Below are positions 18,958 through 28,500 of a DNA stretch of 55,492 nucleotides, piece by piece; positions within the stretch are counted from its first letter, which is position 1; the number at the start of each line of letters is the position of its first letter. The position numbers and the translations under genes were made by a program. The stretch is from an uncultured Verrucomicrobia subdivision 3 bacterium. Lineage in GTDB: Bacteria; Verrucomicrobiota; Verrucomicrobiia; Limisphaerales; UBA11358. The stretch is from assembly GCA_903875465.1 (NCBI GenBank), contig CAIQWB010000024.1:1-55492 (forward strand). Reading direction: 5' to 3'. Under the pieces are notes generated by a model. The model ran no database searches and was not told where the DNA came from. It saw only the letters and a program-made list of their open reading frames with translations.

Positions 18958-20556
18958 ATGATCGGAAATATTAATATCAAACGAACCGTTGGCAGTCTCG
19001 CGCTTGGGCTCGCGGCGCACTTCGCCACCATTAACAACGCCCATGCCGCTACCAACGAAACCAGCCGGATCGTCACGGCGGACCTGCAGGCCACGAAGGG
19101 TGCGCTCGACACCATGTTCAAATTCTGTGTCGGTGCCGGCCGCGCCAACGAGGGGTTGCGGGCCGACTGGCAAAGGCAGCTCGCCTATGCGCATCGCGCA
19201 TGCGGCTTCCAATACATCCGTATGCACGGTTTATTCTGCGATGACATGGGCGTCTACCGCGATTACGGAAAGCCGGAGTACAACTGGCAGTACATCGACC
19301 AGCTTTACGACTTTCTCCAGAGCATTGGCATGAAGCCCTTTGTGGAACTTGGCTTCATGCCGGGCGGACTGGCCAGCGGTTCCCAAACTATTTTCTGGTG
19401 GCGCGGAAATGTCACTCCCCCCAGAGACATGCAGAAGTGGGCCAATTTCATCCACGCCTTCCTCCTCCACCTGCAGGAACGTTATGGCGATGCCGAAGTG
19501 CGCACGTGGTACTTTGAAGTATGGAACGAACCCAATCTGGAAGGATTCTGGGCCGGCACGCAGCAGCAGTATTTCGATCTTTACGCAGCCACCGCCCGGG
19601 CCATCAAAAGCGTTTCCCCAGATTACAAAGTTGGCGGTCCGGCTACTGCCGGTTGCAGTTGGATTTCTGAGTTTATTCATTTTTGCGACACCAACCACGC
19701 GCCCGTGGACTTTATCTCCACCCACACCTACGGCGTGGAAAGCGGCTTTCTGGATGAACACGGCGCTGGCGGCACTGTCCTCTCCAAAAATCCCAACTCC
19801 ATCAGTGGTGATGTCAAACGAGTCCGCCAGCAAATCACTGACTCGGCCCTGCCCGGACTGGAATTGCACTTCACCGAATGGAGTTCCTCCTATACGCCCG
19901 CCGATCCGGTACACGATAGCTATCACAGCGCAGCTTATATTCTGGACAAACTCAAAAAGTCCGGCGATGCCTCGCAATCCATGTCCTATTGGACCTTCAC
20001 CGATATTTTCGAGGAGCCCGGCCCGCGCTGGGAGGCTTTTCACGGAGGCTTTGGCCTGATTAATTACGAGGACATCAACAAGCCTTCCTTTTACGCTTAT
20101 CAGTTTTTGAACCGGCTTGGCCCGGTGGAATTAAAGAATACCGATCCTTACTCCTGGATTTGCACCGACACGAGCGGCGGCTTGCAGGCGTTGATTTGGG
20201 ATTTCACCAACACGCATCCCGGCCCGAAAGTGCACAACCAGGATTTCTACAAACGTGATTTGCCATCCCAGCCCAAAGACCAGGTCATGCTCACCTTATC
20301 GCACCTGAAGCAAGGCAGATACCTGGTCGAAACTTACAAAGTTGGCTATCGGGTCAATGACGCCTACGACACTTATCGCGATTTTGGCGCACCCGAGCAG
20401 TTAACCAAAGCCCAGGTCGATGAAATCAAATCCAAAAATAGCGGCGCACCTCTGGCGGCCTGCACCGTCAAGATTGGTCGTGACGGAAACTTCGAACAGC
20501 AGTTCGACCTCCGCGAAAATGACGTCGTGCTGATTACGCTAAAGCCTATCCAATAA
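18958..20556 (+). CDS. Secreted GH39 glycosidase (beta-xylosidase-like)
   Basis: This protein (532 aa) is probably an extracellular exo-acting GH39 enzyme; family members are beta-D-xylosidases and alpha-L-iduronidases. The signal peptide ends near NNAHA (residue 30). The GH39 barrel spans about 45-400, with the acid/base Glu191 in EVWNEPNLEGFW and the nucleophile Glu307 in LHFTEWSSS. A C-terminal beta-sandwich follows. The length fits bacterial XynB-type proteins. It is transcribed divergently from the sensor kinase with 162 bp between starts, so both could share a control region. Xylosidase activity is more likely than iduronidase given the plant-glycan context, but this is inferred. Confidence 0.9.
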   Translation: MIGNINIKRTVGSLALGLAAHFATINNAHAATNETSRIVTADLQATKGALDTMFKFCVGAGRANEGLRADWQRQLAYAHRACGFQYIRMHGLFCDDMGVYRDYGKPEYNWQYIDQLYDFLQSIGMKPFVELGFMPGGLASGSQTIFWWRGNVTPPRDMQKWANFIHAFLLHLQERYGDAEVRTWYFEVWNEPNLEGFWAGTQQQYFDLYAATARAIKSVSPDYKVGGPATAGCSWISEFIHFCDTNHAPVDFISTHTYGVESGFLDEHGAGGTVLSKNPNSISGDVKRVRQQITDSALPGLELHFTEWSSSYTPADPVHDSYHSAAYILDKLKKSGDASQSMSYWTFTDIFEEPGPRWEAFHGGFGLINYEDINKPSFYAYQFLNRLGPVELKNTDPYSWICTDTSGGLQALIWDFTNTHPGPKVHNQDFYKRDLPSQPKDQVMLTLSHLKQGRYLVETYKVGYRVNDAYDTYRDFGAPEQLTKAQVDEIKSKNSGAPLAACTVKIGRDGNFEQQFDLRENDVVLITLKPIQ

Positions 20557-20642
20557 ACTACTGGCCAGCCCCCGAAAAAACCTGGGCAGACGCTGATGGC
20601 ATCGGCCCCGGTTATGCGGCAGGGAGGCATACTTGGCCGCAG

Positions 20643-20820
20643 GCTATTAGCCGGAACCTAGCAATACAAACGTTGCGTTTCCTTGGGTGTTTTTGCGTGG
20701 GACGTCCTCGGGCGGCGCTGCCAAATCAATAAAGGATGGGCTGCGCACCGCACTCCTCCCTTAAACAAAAATACACCGAGCAACCACTGGCATTTCGATT
20801 GCATAGTTCCGGACTATGGC
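20643..20820. mobile_element. MITE-like element, copy A
   Basis: This 178-bp non-coding element has imperfect terminal inverted repeats: the left end reads TTAGCCGGAACCTAGCAAT and the right end, reversed, reads CATAGTCCGGAACTATGCAAT. Internal blocks GCTGCCAAATC, AAAGGATGGG and GCAACCACTGGCATTTC are shared in order with copies at 54391 and 55040. It encodes no transposase. It appears older than copy B because its ends have diverged more. Confidence 0.6.
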
Positions 20821-21290
20821 GAACTAGACCGACAGAAGCCAGCCGTTGCGCTGAGCGCGGGGGGTACGGTTTCATTTGCGCCTGTATTGGAGACATCGGT
20901 GGGCACGAGCAGGCTTGATCAATATTACTGGAACGTGTAACCGAGTGTCATCAGTGACCAATGGGTTCGGTGAACCCGGTCCTGGCCAGTCGCACTTGCT
21001 CGCAGGAATGCGAACACACGCCAGCTTCACGCTCCTGAAGCGACTTGTTTTCGCCGAGCCCGCACCGGCTCGTCAAACCAATCGGCCACCTTCGATGGTG
21101 CGGATGCTGCTGGGCATTCGTCTTTTCGGGGATATCGGCCGGGGCGGTTCGAGTAGTGGTTGAGCGGTCTGCATTCTGGCTTTTTCTGCGCGCAGGGCAG
21201 GGGGTGGGTTCACCCTGCGGCGAGTGCAGCAACCCAGGAGCGTTACCTCATAGTCTAACAAAGCTGCAACAATTCTGTTTAAAAATCAGG

Positions 21291-21319
21291 TTGCGCAAGG
21301 TGCTCAATTTTGCCATAAT
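21291..21319 (+). promoter_or_regulatory. Putative sigma70 promoter of tRNA-Val
   Basis: TTGCGC (21291-21296) and CATAAT (21314-21319) are separated by 17 bp. They lie 50 bp upstream of the mature tRNA 5' end, which leaves a short leader for RNase P removal. Called by eye only. Confidence 0.4.
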
Positions 21320-21368
21320 CCAATTACGACAATCGATTTTAAGCAGTTGGTAATCGTCGATTCGGGTT

Positions 21369-21443
21369 GCGCGCTTAGCTCAGTGGTAGAGCATTACCTT
21401 CACACGGTAGGGGTCGTAGGTTCGAAACCTACAGTGCGCACCA
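21369..21443 (+). tRNA. tRNA-Val (anticodon CAC)
   Basis: A full cloverleaf can be drawn. The acceptor GCGCGCT pairs with AGTGCGC (one G-U), and the D stem is GCTC/GAGC. The anticodon stem TTACC/GGTAG encloses the loop TTCACAC, giving anticodon CAC for the Val codon GUG. The T stem GTAGG/CCTAC encloses TTCGAAA. The CCA end is encoded. It stands alone, with no other tRNA nearby. Confidence 0.95.
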
Positions 21444-21514
21444 TCTTTCATCCATAGTTTTTCCTCGATCGGGGAAATGTGAATTTTCGCCAGGACTCAC
21501 CATTTAAAAAGTAA

Positions 21515-21544
21515 AAAACGCGCCAGCCGGGGTTGGCGCGTTTT
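21515..21544 (-). terminator. Rho-independent terminator of the PEP-CTERM gene
   Basis: A strong stem (AACGCGCCA with TGGCGCGTT) is flanked by an A-tract on the left and a T-tract on the right, so it can work in both directions. On the minus strand it ends in six U, 20 bp after the PEP-CTERM stop. It could also stop read-through from the tRNA on the plus strand. Confidence 0.85.
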
Positions 21545-21563
21545 GAAACGTTGCTAAAACGAA

Positions 21564-22373
21564 TCAAACTTTGAGTTTGCGACGGAAGGCAATCAAGCTG
21601 GTCAATCCCATCCCGACCAGAGCCAGAGCCGAGGGTTCAGGTACCGGCGTGCCGCTAAAGCTAATGTTATCATAACGCCAATTGCCCGAGGTGTTGTTGT
21701 AGGCCGTGCCGCTAATGTTCTTCGCATCCACCCCGGTGGAGGCGTTGACGATCTCAATCGCCAGGTTGGCATAGCCGCCGGCATTGGGCAGGCTGGCCGT
21801 GATCAGGTTGTTCCAGCCCGAGCCGAGCTGAACAAAGTTGCCGGCGATTGTGTTCGCGCTGGCAGAATTGTTTTGAAGACTACCCACCGAACCTGCCGAA
21901 GTGAGTGTGGCGTTGATCCACACCGGGCTGCCGACGGTGGCGTCCAGCGTGTAAAGTATGGCCAGATTGCGCTCGGCTTGGGCCGTGGTATTGATGTCCA
22001 CGGAAACCGTGATGGTATCGTAACCAATCGTGCTGGTGGCAAATTCCGCGCCCTGGGTGGCGATCGGAGCTTGGGAAGACCAACCATTTCCCGGGGTTCC
22101 ACGAATGCGCCAGCCGTAAGATCCCGAGCCGGTGGAGGCGCCGGCCGAAGCCAAGACGTCCGCATTGGCACTGCTTGTGGTGTTATTGTAGGTATTGGTC
22201 ATGCCCAAGACGGTGGCGGTTCCGAGACCGGTCGTGGGGGCAGGGCTGTTGGCGGGAGCGGCGACCACGCCACCCGTGTCAAAACTCCAGGCGGTTATCG
22301 TGTTCTGAGCCTGGGCGACAGTCATGGAGGCTACTACCAATGCAATTGCTGCAAGTATTTTTTGGTTTTTCAT
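21564..22373 (-). CDS. PEP-CTERM sorting domain protein
   Basis: This secreted protein (269 aa) has a signal peptide (MKNQKILAAIALVVASM, cleaved after AQA), a beta-rich middle with many Asn, Thr and Ser, and a classical C-terminal sorting signal: VPEPSALALVG, a hydrophobic helix, then RRKLKV. Such proteins are processed by an exosortase at the inner membrane and are often part of the extracellular matrix. No exosortase gene is in the window. The start at 22373 is chosen because the signal peptide begins there; the longer frame to 22415 adds 14 unlikely residues. It is a monocistron ending in a strong terminator, divergent from the oxidoreductase gene. The exact function is unknown. Confidence 0.87.
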   Translation of the reverse strand: MKNQKILAAIALVVASMTVAQAQNTITAWSFDTGGVVAAPANSPAPTTGLGTATVLGMTNTYNNTTSSANADVLASAGASTGSGSYGWRIRGTPGNGWSSQAPIATQGAEFATSTIGYDTITVSVDINTTAQAERNLAILYTLDATVGSPVWINATLTSAGSVGSLQNNSASANTIAGNFVQLGSGWNNLITASLPNAGGYANLAIEIVNASTGVDAKNISGTAYNNTSGNWRYDNISFSGTPVPEPSALALVGMGLTSLIAFRRKLKV

Positions 22374-22518
22374 TTTAGGGGGATTGTCGAATTGTTGTCT
22401 GTTTATACAGGCCAATTATTGTCCATAACTATGTTACGTAAGGAAGGCGGCCAGGTTACAACTTGGTGAGAAATGACTGGTTCGCTTTCCCAGTTGCGCT
22501 GGTACAATTATCACTACT

Positions 22519-23640
22519 ATGCTTCCCGAAATGCCCTTGCTGCATGCTACCCGACGGAATTTCTTGAAAACCGCCACGATGGCGGCCGCTTGTCTTCCGC
22601 TGGCGGGTTGGCTGCCACGGACCCTACGGGCTGCCGAACCCGGTCGGAAACTTGGATTTGCCCTAGTCGGCTTGGGCAGTCTCAGCACGCACCAAATAGC
22701 ACCGGCATTGCTGAATACCCGCTATTGCCGTCTGGCGGGAATTGTCACTGGCACCCCGGCGAAGGCAAAACGATGGCAGGCGCAATACAACCTCCCGGAT
22801 AAAAGCATTTATAACTATGAGACCATGGACCGTCTGGCAGACAATCCGGATATTGATGTGGTTTATGTGGTCACACCCAATGCCTTGCACGCTGAGCACA
22901 CCATTAAGGCGGCGCAGGCAGGAAAGCATGTTTTATGTGAGAAACCGATGGAGGTTTCCTCCGAAAAATGCCAGCAAATGATCGATGCCTGCCGCAAAGC
23001 CGGACGGCAACTGGCGATTGGCTACCGGTTGCATTTTGAGCCCAATAATCGGGAATGTGTGCGGCTCGCCCGCGAAAAAGTATTTGGTGGCTTAAAGATT
23101 ATCCAAGCCGGTTTTGGTTTCAAAATTGGCGATGCCCGTCAATGGCGGCTGCGAAAAGCGCTGTCGGGGGGCGGTCCCCTCATGGATGTGGGAATTTATG
23201 CCTTGCAGGCCACCCGCTATTTAACCGGCGAGGAGCCGTTACTCATCTCCGCCACCAGCACGACCACGGATCACCTTAAATTTGCGGAGGTGGAGGAATC
23301 CCTGGTTTGGCAAGCCACCTTTCCCAGTGGGATTATTGCGAATTGCAGCACGACTTATAGCGTCGGCGGGATCAAAGGCTACCGCGCTTATGCGGAGAAC
23401 GGTTGGTTCGGGCTGGATCCTGCGTATGAATATACTGGGCAAAAAGGTCTGCGGAGCGACGGCCAGACCATTGCGCTGCCGCCGGTGGATCATTTCGCCG
23501 CGCAGATGGACAACTTCGCCCAGTGCATTTTCGAAAACCGTCCCACGCCGGTTCCCGGCGAGGAAGGTTTGCGGGATTTGCGGGTTATGACGGCGATCTA
23601 TGAGTCAGTCCGCACTGGCAAAACCGTCAAGCTGGGTTAG
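22519..23640 (+). CDS. TAT-exported Gfo/Idh/MocA family oxidoreductase
   Basis: This NAD(P)-dependent sugar oxidoreductase (373 aa) resembles periplasmic glucose-fructose oxidoreductases. A twin-arginine signal is visible (TRRNFLKTATMAAA, residues 11-24, with an AxA-type site near RAAEP). The Rossmann fold follows (FALVGLGSLSTHQIAPAL, about 46-63). The catalytic region includes CEKPME, and the C-terminal alpha/beta domain contains GGPLMDVGIYALQATRYL. TAT export suggests folding with bound cofactor before transport, as known for glucose-fructose oxidoreductase of Zymomonas. The stop codon overlaps the convergent PAP2 gene by 4 bp. The substrate cannot be told from sequence. Confidence 0.9.
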   Translation: MLPEMPLLHATRRNFLKTATMAAACLPLAGWLPRTLRAAEPGRKLGFALVGLGSLSTHQIAPALLNTRYCRLAGIVTGTPAKAKRWQAQYNLPDKSIYNYETMDRLADNPDIDVVYVVTPNALHAEHTIKAAQAGKHVLCEKPMEVSSEKCQQMIDACRKAGRQLAIGYRLHFEPNNRECVRLAREKVFGGLKIIQAGFGFKIGDARQWRLRKALSGGGPLMDVGIYALQATRYLTGEEPLLISATSTTTDHLKFAEVEESLVWQATFPSGIIANCSTTYSVGGIKGYRAYAENGWFGLDPAYEYTGQKGLRSDGQTIALPPVDHFAAQMDNFAQCIFENRPTPVPGEEGLRDLRVMTAIYESVRTGKTVKLG

Positions 23641-24386
23641 TTTTTAGCTGCCTGCACCACTGCCTGGATTTCAGCCTGGGCGGCGGCAAAGTCTTTTTGA
23701 TACTGCGGGCTTTTTTTCAATTCATTGAAAATGATCCGGGCATAAATGCGACCGGCATAAATATCGCTCGGATAATGCCGGGCAATTTGAATGCGGTGCC
23801 AGCCGAGGGCGCGGCCAACCGCCAGGACCGCGTCTTTTTTTTCGGGCACCAGATCGGCCAGCACGAGGGAGCAAACCGTTCCTTCGGTGGAATGACCGCT
23901 TGGGTAACTGAAACTCTTCTCCAATTTGCCGGTGGCCAGGCTCGGATCCACCACGAAAGGGCGCGGACGCTTGAAAATATCTTTGGCCTCATCCGTGATC
24001 GCCTCGGCATCGCCAAGCACTTGCTCAAAAAAGGCCGTGGTTTTGGGCAGGTTCGTCTCGGCGAAAAACGGACCCACGGCCTGGCCGAAGGTAAAGACAT
24101 TGAATTTCTTTTCCGAGAACGCCACTTCCGCCTGCTGGGGCGTGCAGGACCCGTGAACCGCCACCACCGTGGCCATGTCAGCGGCCTGTTCCGGAGAATC
24201 CATCGTGGGGGGAGGCGGCAAAATCGCCACGGCTTCCGGTTTGTTTTCGGTAATGTAATGAAGGGTGGTATCGGCCGCCAACAGCGGGCGGAATTCCGAG
24301 CCGAGGCAGGCCAAACCCACTAACAGAGCAATAATCGGGGAAGTGGAACCGCACCCTGGGCGGGCAATGAATGAAGTGATTTTCAA
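23637..24386 (-). CDS. PAP2-family acid phosphatase
   Basis: This is a secreted class A-type nonspecific acid phosphatase (249 aa). A signal peptide (about residues 1-38) precedes the PAP2 domain. All three signature motifs are present: K-x6-RP as KDIFKRPRP (Lys135 to Pro143), PSGH as SYPSGHST (His165), and R-x5-H-x3-D as RIQIARHYPSD (His204, Asp208). It should release phosphate from phosphomonoesters in the periplasm. It follows the pseudopilin gene on the same strand with 48 bp between them and may be co-transcribed. The context does not tie it to a pathway. Confidence 0.9.
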   Translation of the reverse strand: MKITSFIARPGCGSTSPIIALLVGLACLGSEFRPLLAADTTLHYITENKPEAVAILPPPPTMDSPEQAADMATVVAVHGSCTPQQAEVAFSEKKFNVFTFGQAVGPFFAETNLPKTTAFFEQVLGDAEAITDEAKDIFKRPRPFVVDPSLATGKLEKSFSYPSGHSTEGTVCSLVLADLVPEKKDAVLAVGRALGWHRIQIARHYPSDIYAGRIYARIIFNELKKSPQYQKDFAAAQAEIQAVVQAAKN

Positions 24387-24434
24387 GTGGTTAACGGGTA
24401 AAAAAAGCTTGAGCTGGCCAAAAACTTGAAGGGC

Positions 24435-25334
24435 TTAAGGCACCACGCTGTTATTAGCAGTCCAGCTAATGTCCGGCCGGCCCGGGTCCGCCGCCTTGCT
24501 GATGACATTGCTGCACATATAGGTGTACTTGTAGTAAATAGCGTGGCCATCACCAAAGCCCAGGTTGGAGCCCTGATTATGCCGGGACGACAAGGCCGTG
24601 GTATAGGCTTGCGGCTTGCAAATGTCCGCCTGTTTTTGGGCGCTGCCATAAAAGGGGGTTTCCTTGGTTTGGGTGCGCACTTCATCAAAAAGTACGAATT
24701 TAGAGGGGGTTTGCACCCAGTTGGCTTTCACGTTATAAACTGAACTGCTAACAGGCAGCCCGGTCAGGCCTTGCGAGTTCATGGAATACCGGAAAAAAAT
24801 CCGGTCGTAAGTGGGTGCGTTTGGGGGCAGCAACAAAGGATCAATGACGGCCGTGGGGCATTTGAAAATGGTGTTGTTGTTGTTAAAATTATCAATTTGG
24901 GTCTTGTTGCCGCTGGCATCCCCAGACTGGATGGCGTACCAATAAAGTGGTTTGGCACCGACGTACGGGGGCAAGGCATTGAACCAGGCACTCAGGCCCT
25001 GTTTGGGGCTTTGATAATAAAAATTGAAGAGGTCGTTCCAAGTGGGATTATCCTCGTTATAACCGCCAATTGCACCGGGAGTGCTATTGGGGATTTTGGT
25101 TGTGGGATAAGCCGAATTATCATCTACATACATCGTTTGTGCGAGGCCCCATTGCTTGAGGTTGCTCAAGCAAAGAGTGCGCTGGCCTTTTTCCCGGGCC
25201 CGGGCCAGTGTCGGCAGCAACATGGCCGCAAGGATGGCAATGATCGCAATTACCACCAACAATTCGATCAACGTAAAACCTCGCTGACCGCGGTTGGCCT
25301 TGGGATTCTTACACGGCGCAAAAGACTGATTCAT
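24435..25334 (-). CDS. Pseudopilin-like protein with prepilin methylation and H-X9-DG motifs
   Basis: This protein (299 aa) starts with a short basic leader and a type IV prepilin/type II pseudopilin motif, [19 protein letters not shown] (about 19-37), for cleavage after Gly by a prepilin peptidase and N-methylation. The periplasmic domain is beta-rich. Near the C-terminus, [12 protein letters not shown] exactly fits the H-X9-DG pattern of the DUF1559-type family, which is greatly expanded in Planctomycetes and Verrucomicrobia. Members are thought to build pseudopili or fibres, but their role is unclear. It is divergent from the large Ig-like protein. Confidence 0.9.
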   Translation of the reverse strand: MNQSFAPCKNPKANRGQRGFTLIELLVVIAIIAILAAMLLPTLARAREKGQRTLCLSNLKQWGLAQTMYVDDNSAYPTTKIPNSTPGAIGGYNEDNPTWNDLFNFYYQSPKQGLSAWFNALPPYVGAKPLYWYAIQSGDASGNKTQIDNFNNNNTIFKCPTAVIDPLLLPPNAPTYDRIFFRYSMNSQGLTGLPVSSSVYNVKANWVQTPSKFVLFDEVRTQTKETPFYGSAQKQADICKPQAYTTALSSRHNQGSNLGFGDGHAIYYKYTYMCSNVISKAADPGRPDISWTANNSVVP

Positions 25335-25527
25335 TGAAACTAGTTTCCCAAACGGCTGTTACACCCGTGTGTCCTAAAAGTTACGATTGAGTGACATTGC
25401 CCGGTCGGGGCGACTGGCGGCAGGATTGTTGCTGATTTGTTGCTTGAGGGTCATGGTTTTGTAACCCGGTCTTGGTAGTTTTTCATTTCAACCTAGGTTG
25501 CAATTACATCATTCATCATATACACCA

Positions 25528-28500
25528 ATGAAACGAACCCTACTCACGTTAGGCCTTGCGGCGTTGCTCAGCAACAGCCTGCAAGCACAAACTCCGGCGG
25601 CGGTCATTCCACCGGGCAAACTTGCCGTCTTCAAGGCGGGCACCACGGACACCAACTGGCCGATGCTCACCGCGCGTGTCGCTCCTTGCTTCGTGCAGGT
25701 GTTTGACCCGGCCATCACGAACCAATCATCCACGAATGCGGTCGTTTCCGTGACCATGTCCACCAATTCCGCTGTGCCGGGATCGGTGTGGATCAACCAC
25801 CATGCCGGTTCTGAAGGTGGTGGTTTGTCCCGGAGCTTGAACCGCCAGTACTTGTGCCTGGAAGGCTATGTGGGCAATATTCTGTCGCCCACTGCGGCCA
25901 AGCCCTCCACCGACCCCACGGTCGGCCGCGGGATCGTGACGCTGGATTCCTTCACCAATGCCGTGAGCGTGCTTAGCACCCCCACTGGTTGGTTTGGCAT
26001 TCCTCTGGGCTCCACCGTTGGCACCCAGGACAATCCTACCGGCATTTGTTCCCCGGATGGCACCAACTTCTATGGCACTGGTAATTTTGCAGCCTTGGGC
26101 ACGGCCACGGGCGAATTGGATGGCACTTTGTTTTACAATGCCCAAAGCGGGAATTTGCAAGAAGTTCAGCAAGCCCTGCAGGCGGCAGGTGAAGCCCGGA
26201 TCATTGGCGGGATGCTGCTGGTGGCGACCAAGTCGGCCACCGGTGTGGCCTCCGGTCTTTACAACTTCATTGATCCTTCCAGCGGCAATGTGGTGCCGCA
26301 GCCTTGGAATCCGAATGTTGCCAATCCTTATTTCAATTTCACCTTCACGAACCTTTATTTAAACTGGGGAACCACCTTCAAGACCGTCCTGAATTTTGAC
26401 ATGGATGAAGCCCGCACGGTCGCTTATGGCGCGGACCAAACTTATGGCATCGTAAAATTTACGAACAATGCCGGAAATTGGGTGCAAGCGCCTTACTACT
26501 TCAGTGCTACCAATATTGGTACTTTGAAACAGACCGCGGCCAATCAGGGTTGCTTCGGTATTTGCGTGGATTTTAGCGGGCCGAACCCCGTGATTTATGC
26601 CACCACGATGGAAAACGGCACGGTCACGAATTTCCCCGGCGGTTTGGGGGTTAACACCGCCAACGGCCACCAAAACAACAACCGCTTGATCAAACTGGTG
26701 GACACAGGCGTCAGCCCGGGCACCAACTACGTGGCCACTACTTTGGCCACGGCAGCGACGATCAATGAGTTTTTTGGCGGCGTGGATTTCACCCCTGACT
26801 TGCGCCCCTTGATCACGGCCCAGCCTTCGACCTTTGCCACCACTCTGGCTGCGGGTGGTTCGCTTTTCAATGTCACCGCGGTATCGGCCTCCGGCTTGAA
26901 TTACCAATGGTTGGAAAACGGCCTCGCCTTGGATGCCAATACCTATCCCACCGCCACCAATGCTTCGCTGGATCTGACTTCCCTCACGACGATCGCCAAT
27001 TACAATCCCAGTGGTTTTACCAACCAGTATCAGTGCGTGATCACCAATAACTATGGTTCCGTCACGAGCCTGGTGGCTTCCTTGATTGTGACCGTGAATC
27101 CGACCGCGCCGCGCATCACGAGCGGTACGAACAAAGTCACGGCTTTTGTGGGTGCCAACGTCGCCTTCACGCCGGTGGTTGCCAGCGGGACGGCACCTTT
27201 CACTTACCAATGGTATCATGCGGGGGTGGCCTTGGTGGACGACGGTGTGAAATACGCCGGCAGCACCACGGCTTCTTTGAGCATCACCAATCTGGTTTCG
27301 CCCAGCGATTCGGGTAATTATTCCATAGTCCTCTCCAACCCTTCCTCCTCCATTGCCTCCAATGTGGTCGATATCCTCACCGTGAGCTTTGCGAAACCCA
27401 GCATCACCCCCGGTCAGCCGGCTCCGGCCACCACCTTTGTGGGCAACCCGACGACGCTGGTTGCCAATCAATCCGGCGGCACTCCGGCCGTTGGCTATCA
27501 ATGGTACTTGGGTAAGACCCCGCTGACTGACATGACTGGCGAATTTGTCAATTCCAGTGGGATTTATACCGGCGCGGGCAGCTCGGCGCTGACCATCAAT
27601 GCCAATACCACGGCTGATTCCGGCAGCTATTCCATCGTCTACACCAACGGTGCAGGCAGTGTCACCAGCGCGGTGGCCACGGTCACGGTGCTCGTGCCCC
27701 CGACTCATTCCCTGGTGGCCTACAGCAACCAAGTGTATGTCCAGACCTTTGATGCCCTGCCTGATCCGGGTTATGCCGGCGTGGCGGTCAACGGCACCGC
27801 CATTGGCAGTGGCGTTTCCGTAAACAGTTTCAATAACCCGCTCAAGGCGGGATTCATTAACGGGTTGCAATATTCGCTGGGCAATCCCTTTGACTTTGCT
27901 TACCCGGTTATCCCTAACGGTTATCTCGGTGGGTTGGGCCTCGCCACCGGAGCCACGAACATGAACGGCTGGTACGGCGTGACCGATACCAACCTGGTGG
28001 ATGGCGTGGATTCCGTGAACGGGCTCGGCATCTCACACTTCGGAGCCCAGAATGGTGATCAATCCACCGGCGGTGTCATTGACTTCGGGCTGAATGATTC
28101 CCAAGGCGGCGTTGTTGGCACGAACCGCGCGCTCGGGGTGCTCTCCACCAGCTCCAGTGGTTCCTCAGCGGTGGCCTTGAAACTGGTCAATACCTCTGCC
28201 AATACGCTCAATTATCTCAACTTGAGCTGGTTGGGCGAAATGTGGCGCAATAACAAGGCGGGCCGCACGCTCTCCTTCAGTTACACAGTGGATCCCACCG
28301 GCAACAGCTTCGGCTTGCAGTCTGAACCGGCTTACACCAACAACACGCCGCAACTCATTCCGGGCACCACCCGGGTAGACGAGTTGTCGTTCAACTTCCC
28401 CGCGAACAATGGCTTGATCCTGGCGGTGGACGGCACTTCGCCGGTCAACCAGACCAACATTGTGGCGAGTAACCTGGCGCTTTCCACCCCGTGGACGCCC

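Larger units (their letters stand above)
20557..21368. other. 812-bp intergenic region with a MITE-like element and tRNA promoter
   Basis: No believable coding region is present; the short open frames overlap the repeat and lack family features. The region holds a MITE-like element (20643-20820), a small perfect hairpin (GGGTTC, GGT, GAACCC at 20963-20977) and, at its right end, a promoter for tRNA-Val. The stretch between about 20830 and 21280 shows nothing I can identify and may be decayed sequence. Confidence 0.6.

Noticed and set aside
965-20556. SusC/SusD-type polysaccharide utilisation locus
   Set aside because: No TonB-dependent receptor or SusD-like lipoprotein is visible, and the phylum indicators are not Bacteroidota.
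20683-20940. Possible 85-aa protein after the GH39 gene
   Set aside because: It overlaps MITE copy A and shares a NHWHF peptide only because the repeat is translated in the same frame.
20820-21290. Pseudogene or small RNA upstream of tRNA-Val
   Set aside because: Only one short hairpin (20963-20977) is visible, with no terminator, no conserved frame and no recognisable family.
26359-27870. 503-codon open frame antisense to the three-Ig protein
   Set aside because: The sense strand carries a signal peptide and Ig domains; the antisense product has no recognisable feature.
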